Below are positions 60,700 to 64,000 of a stretch of DNA of 64,000 nucleotides, piece after piece (positions within the stretch are counted from its first letter, which is position 1; the number at the start of each line of letters is the position of its first letter). The stretch comes from Clostridiaceae bacterium (GTDB taxonomy: Bacteria; Bacillota; Clostridia; Lachnospirales; Lachnospiraceae): contig CAJSZV010000013.1 in the NCBI GenBank assembly GCA_910574345.1, forward strand, positions 71,372 to 135,371, written 5' to 3'. A program made the position numbers and the translations under genes. Under the pieces are notes generated by a model. That model did no database searches and had not been told where the DNA came from. It saw nothing but the letters and a program-made list of their open reading frames with translations.

Positions 60700-61611
60700 A
60701 TGTTGGATATTTGCCTGCTTGGAACAGGGGGCATGATGCCGCTGCCTTACAGGTGGCTTACATCCATGATGGCCCGCTGTGACGGCAGCAGCCTGTTGAT
60801 TGACTGCGGGGAAGGAACTCAGATCGCTTTGAAAGAGAAGGGGTGGAGTCCCAAACCCATTGATATGATCTGTTTTACCCATTACCATGCTGACCATATC
60901 AGCGGCCTTCCCGGCCTTTTGCTGACTATGGGCAATGCGGAACGGACAGAACCCCTGACGCTGATAGGACCAAGAGGATTGGAACGGGTGGTGTCTGCCC
61001 TGCGTATGATTGCGCCGGAACTGCCTTTTGAACTTAAGTTTGTTGAGTTGACACAGCATCGGGAACATATGGAGTTTGGCCCTTATCAGATCGACGCGTA
61101 CAGGGTAAATCACAATGTGGTATGTTACGGTTATGCCATATCCATTCCCCGCACCGGCCGTTTTGATGTGGAACGGGCGAAATCACGGAATATTCCTGTA
61201 AAGCTGTGGAGCCGTCTTCAGAAAGGGGAGACCATAGAGACAGAGGGAATTACTTATACGCCGGATATGGTACTGGGTCCTGCGCGCCGGGGACTTAAGG
61301 TGGTATACTGTACGGATACCAGACCGGTTCCGGTCATTGCAGAATATGCAAAAAACGCGGACCTGTTCATCTGCGAAGGAATGTACGGCGAAGACGGAAA
61401 GGAAGCCAAGGCCAGGGAATACAAACATATGACTTTCTATGAGGCGGCCAGACTGGCCAAAGAAGCCTGCCCGAAAGTCATGTGGCTGACCCATTACAGT
61501 CCTTCTCTTACAAGACCGGAAGAATATATGGACAAGGTGAGGGAGATCTTTCCAGCGGCTGTTGCAGCCAGGGACGGAAGAACAGCGGAGTTGGAGTTTG
61601 ATGAGGAATAG
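60700..61611 (+). CDS. rnz: Ribonuclease Z-like metallo-beta-lactamase fold protein
   Basis: 303 residues. tRNase Z removes 3' trailers from tRNA precursors. It starts MLDICLLGTGGMMPLP, with the His motif FTHYHADHISGLPGLL, EGTQ near residue 38, and the later ligands CTDTRP and WLTHYSPS. The flexible arm between the metal motifs looks shortened, so it is an atypical member and a general ribonuclease role is also possible. It precedes tsaD by three bases. Confidence 0.85.
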   Translation: MLDICLLGTGGMMPLPYRWLTSMMARCDGSSLLIDCGEGTQIALKEKGWSPKPIDMICFTHYHADHISGLPGLLLTMGNAERTEPLTLIGPRGLERVVSALRMIAPELPFELKFVELTQHREHMEFGPYQIDAYRVNHNVVCYGYAISIPRTGRFDVERAKSRNIPVKLWSRLQKGETIETEGITYTPDMVLGPARRGLKVVYCTDTRPVPVIAEYAKNADLFICEGMYGEDGKEAKAREYKHMTFYEAARLAKEACPKVMWLTHYSPSLTRPEEYMDKVREIFPAAVAARDGRTAELEFDEE

Positions 61612-61614
61612 ATC

Positions 61615-62652
61615 ATGAAGAAGAGCAGAACAGAAGAAGATGTTTATATCCTTGCTATTGAAAGTTCCTGTGACGAGACAGCGGCGGCAGTGGTGAAAAA
61701 TGGTCGGGAGGTATTGTCCAATGTGATTTCTTCCCAGATTGCGCTCCATACTCTGTATGGAGGTGTGGTGCCGGAGATTGCTTCCAGGAAACATATTGAA
61801 AAGATAAATCAGGTTATTGAGGAAGCGTTGAAAGAGGCTCATATGACGTTGGAGGAGATGACAGCCATTGCTGTGACTTACGGGCCCGGACTTGTGGGAG
61901 CTTTGCTGGTAGGCGTGGCGGAAGCCAAGGCGATTGCTTATGCCGCGAAAAAGCCTTTGGTAGGCGTTCATCATATCGAAGGCCATGTGTCAGCCAATTT
62001 TATCGAGCACCCAGAGCTGGAACCTCCCTTTATCTGCCTGATTGTATCCGGCGGTCATACCCATCTGGTGGTGGTAAAAGATTATGGAGAGTTTGAGATA
62101 CTGGGCCGTACCAGGGACGATGCCGCCGGGGAAGCTTTTGATAAAGTGGCAAGGGCAGTGGGACTTGGCTATCCCGGAGGACCGAAGGTGGATAAGGCGG
62201 CAAAAGAAGGGAATCCGAAAGCGATCCATTTCCCAAGGGCAAAGGTGGAAGGGGCACCCTATGATTTCAGCTTCAGCGGTTTGAAGTCAGCCGTGCTGAA
62301 TTATATAAACCATGCTAATATGATGGGCGAGACTATCAATGTCCCCGATCTGACGGCCTCCTTTCAATATGCAGTAGTTGATGTTCTGGTGAGTCATACG
62401 GTGGAGGCAGCAAAGGAACTTGGATTTAGGAAGGTGGCCATTGCCGGCGGGGTGGCCTCCAATTCGGCGCTGCGGGCAGGTATGAAAAAAGCCTGCAAAA
62501 AAGCCGGTCTGGAGTTTTATTACCCATCGCCTGTTTTCTGCACGGATAATGCGGCCATGATTGGCACGGCAGGATATTATGAATATATAAACGGGGCCAG
62601 AAGCGGATGGGACTTGAACGCAGTGCCCAATCTGAAACTGGGGGAACGGTGA
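61615..62652 (+). CDS. tsaD: tRNA N6-adenosine threonylcarbamoyltransferase TsaD
   Basis: 345 residues. Catalyses the last step of t6A37 synthesis. It shows [16 protein letters not shown], the iron-binding [23 protein letters not shown] and [12 protein letters not shown]. The paralogous TsaB and the ATPase TsaE are encoded 2-3 kb upstream on the same strand. The stop overlaps the ispD start by one base. Confidence 0.95.
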   Translation: MKKSRTEEDVYILAIESSCDETAAAVVKNGREVLSNVISSQIALHTLYGGVVPEIASRKHIEKINQVIEEALKEAHMTLEEMTAIAVTYGPGLVGALLVGVAEAKAIAYAAKKPLVGVHHIEGHVSANFIEHPELEPPFICLIVSGGHTHLVVVKDYGEFEILGRTRDDAAGEAFDKVARAVGLGYPGGPKVDKAAKEGNPKAIHFPRAKVEGAPYDFSFSGLKSAVLNYINHANMMGETINVPDLTASFQYAVVDVLVSHTVEAAKELGFRKVAIAGGVASNSALRAGMKKACKKAGLEFYYPSPVFCTDNAAMIGTAGYYEYINGARSGWDLNAVPNLKLGER

Positions 62653-63383
62653 TGTCTGTGGCGAAAACACGAAAAGTGGCAGCGATTGTGCTGGCAGCAG
62701 GAAAAGGCAGCAGAATGGGGACTTCCGTACAGAAGCAGTATTTAAATTTAGGCGGACGTCCTCTCCTGTGCTATGCCCTGGAAGCCTTTGAGCATAGCCC
62801 TGTGGATCAGGTAATATTGGTTACAGGGGCAGGGGAAGAAGAATACTGCCGACAGGAGATCGTGGAACGTTATGGTTACTCCAAAGTGGCAGCCATCGTC
62901 TGCGGCGGAAAAGAACGGTATCATTCGGTTTATGAAGGTCTGAAAGCAGTTCATGAATGTGAGGACGTGCTGATTCATGACGGCGCCAGGCCTTGTGTTA
63001 CAGAGGAGATCATCTGCGCGGCCATGGAAGGGGCGGTAAGACATAAAGCTTGTGTAATCGGGATGCCGGTGAAGGACACGATTAAAATGGCGGATGATAA
63101 CGAGGATGCCTCCTGCACACCGGACCGCAGTCATCTTTGGCTGATTCAGACTCCCCAGGCGTTTTCCTATGAACTGGTGAGAACAGCCTACGACAAATTG
63201 TTTGCGAATCCTCCTGTCGGTCAGAATATAACAGATGACGCTATGGTGGTGGAACTTATGACACGGCAGAAGGTTCATCTTGTGAGGGGAAGTTATGAAA
63301 ACATTAAAGTCACGACTCCGGAAGATATGGAAGTTGCAGAGATATTTTTGAGGAGGGAAGGGAAAGCGTTACTGTCCAGGTAG
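62652..63383 (+). CDS. ispD: 2-C-methyl-D-erythritol 4-phosphate cytidylyltransferase
   Basis: 243 residues from ATG 62652, directly on the tsaD stop (TGATG); an ATG at 62607 inside tsaD is not needed. Makes CDP-ME in the MEP isoprenoid pathway. It has IVLAAGKGSRMGTSVQKQYL, VLIHDGARPCVT and KVTTPEDMEVAE. No other isoprenoid gene is in the window. It ends the operon. Confidence 0.93.
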   Translation: MSVAKTRKVAAIVLAAGKGSRMGTSVQKQYLNLGGRPLLCYALEAFEHSPVDQVILVTGAGEEEYCRQEIVERYGYSKVAAIVCGGKERYHSVYEGLKAVHECEDVLIHDGARPCVTEEIICAAMEGAVRHKACVIGMPVKDTIKMADDNEDASCTPDRSHLWLIQTPQAFSYELVRTAYDKLFANPPVGQNITDDAMVVELMTRQKVHLVRGSYENIKVTTPEDMEVAEIFLRREGKALLSR

Positions 63384-63666
63384 GTCTGCGTGCTTGCTGC
63401 GCTGACCGTATGATAATTTAGGCTGGCAAATAAGTAAGTCTGTCTCAGGGGCAGAAAAAAAGTAAAAAATACATGAGTAGAAAAAATGAGTAGAAAAAAG
63501 TAAAAAATAGTTGACATATGGAAATTTTAGTGGTAATATAATCAGGCTGTCGCAAAAGATCAGAGACAGCAGCAAGGCCAAAAAGTTGTGGATATAAAAA
63601 CCTTGAAAAAAATAAAAAAGTGCTTGACAAATTATGGAATGTACTGTAGAATTGAAAAGCACGTTT
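63384..63666. other. Intergenic region between ispD and the tRNA genes
   Basis: About 280 bases, AT-rich. It has a promoter-like TTGACA at 63511-63516 with TAATAT at 63534-63539 (spacer 17) or TATAAT at 63537 (spacer 20), followed by a GCTGTC/GACAGC hairpin (63546-63570). The real tRNA promoter lies further on. A short RNA from the first promoter is possible, but no gene is recognised. Confidence 0.4.
63624..63652 (+). promoter_or_regulatory. Promoter of the tRNA-Ser pair
   Basis: TTGACA at 63624-63629 and TAGAAT at 63647-63652 with a 17-base spacer, 14 bases before the first tRNA. Confidence 0.78.
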
Positions 63667-63752
63667 GGAGAGGTATCGAAGTGGCCATAACGAGGCGGTC
63701 TTGAAAACCGTTTGTCCGAAAGGGCGCGTGGGTTCGAATCCCACCCTCTCCG
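63667..63752 (+). tRNA. tRNA-Ser (UGA)
   Basis: Acceptor stem GGAGAGG pairs with CCTCTCC, discriminator G. The anticodon loop CTTGAAA gives UGA between GCGGT and ACCGT arms. There is a long variable arm, as class II tRNA-Ser needs, and a T loop GGTTCGAATCC. CCA is not encoded. Confidence 0.96.
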
Positions 63753-63793
63753 TTTGGAATAATATAAGAATAAATATTTAGGCATTGGTATGA

Positions 63794-63882
63794 GCAGAAG
63801 TACCCAAGTGGCTGAAGGGGCTCCCCTGGAAAGGGAGTAGGTCGTTAGTAGCGGCGCGAGGGTTCAAATCCCTCCTTCTGCG
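63794..63882 (+). tRNA. tRNA-Ser (GGA)
   Basis: Acceptor stem GCAGAAG pairs with CTTCTGC, discriminator G. The anticodon loop CTGGAAA gives GGA between CTCCC and GGGAG. A long variable arm and GGTTCAAATCC T loop are present. CCA is not encoded. It lies 41 bases after the first tRNA and probably shares its transcript. Confidence 0.96.
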
Positions 63883-64000
63883 TTAGCTTTCTTAAGGAAA
63901 GCGGCGGACCTTGATAATCAAAGATTGAACAGTATGTAAGACCCTGAAAATTCCAAAAGAAAAGGCTTTATTGGAAGGCCTTGAATTTGAGAAAATTCAG

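Noticed and set aside
63883..64000. Start of an rRNA or third tRNA
   Set aside because: The last 118 bases show small inverted repeats (GCTTTC with GAAAGC; TTCCAA with TTGGAA) but no tRNA fold or rRNA signature.

Overview
The window is 64 kb of a low-to-mid GC Firmicutes chromosome, most likely a Lachnospiraceae-type member of the Clostridia. Support for this: the secY-adk-map-infA-rpmJ-rpsM-rpsK-rpsD-rpoA-rplQ order, an L17 protein with a long insert, SipW/TasA-like surface proteins, choline-binding-type repeats, meso-diaminopimelate dehydrogenase, an ACT-domain protein next to homoserine dehydrogenase, and near-consensus sigma-A promoters with 17-base spacers. I see no insertion sequence, prophage, CRISPR array or rRNA. 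Species cannot be fixed from sequence alone.

Layout. 1-5865: the distal S10/spc/alpha ribosomal operon. 6079-8131: two secreted choline-binding-repeat proteins. 8237-12281: energy-coupling-factor transporter genes ecfA1-ecfA2-ecfT, then truA, here fused to a GNAT domain. 12285-15155: a J-domain/TPR protein. 15488-29813: a surface-fibre locus (BTAD regulator, small unknown protein, a giant Cna-B/fibro-slime adhesin, four TasA-like proteins, SipW signal peptidase, a fifth TasA-like protein with a VPRTG cell-wall sorting signal, and a class B sortase). 29972-30829: rplM-rpsI with a structured leader. In many Firmicutes rplQ-ecfA1-ecfA2-ecfT-truA-rplM-rpsI is one continuous block, so the choline-binding pair and the whole fibre locus look like insertions into it.

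30919-36005: a CaCA cation antiporter behind a yybP-ykoY (Mn2+) riboswitch, ddh, and a TetM-like translational GTPase fused to a Rae1/YacP-type NYN nuclease. 36060-44166: peptide and amide catabolism (two M20 amidohydrolases, two tandem S9 peptidases, a metal-dependent amidohydrolase). 44184-49296: a cytidylate-kinase-like protein, greA, a Zn-dependent phospholipase-C-like protein, an SDR reductase, trxB and hpf, then a 520-base intergenic region holding a cluster of DnaA-box-like 9-mers. 49297-58649: secA, prfB with its programmed +1 frameshift, an ACT protein, hom, small membrane proteins and tex. 58652-63383: the tRNA t6A genes tsaE-tsaB-rimI and later tsaD, with rnz and ispD. The window ends with two tRNA-Ser genes.

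Most noteworthy are the SipW/TasA-like fibre system with its own sortase and giant adhesin, the GTPase-Rae1 fusion, the TruA-GNAT fusion, two tandem hairpins sharing a 17-nt loop between rpoA and rplQ, and the DnaA-box cluster upstream of secA. Function calls rest on recognised motifs and family knowledge; no database search was run.
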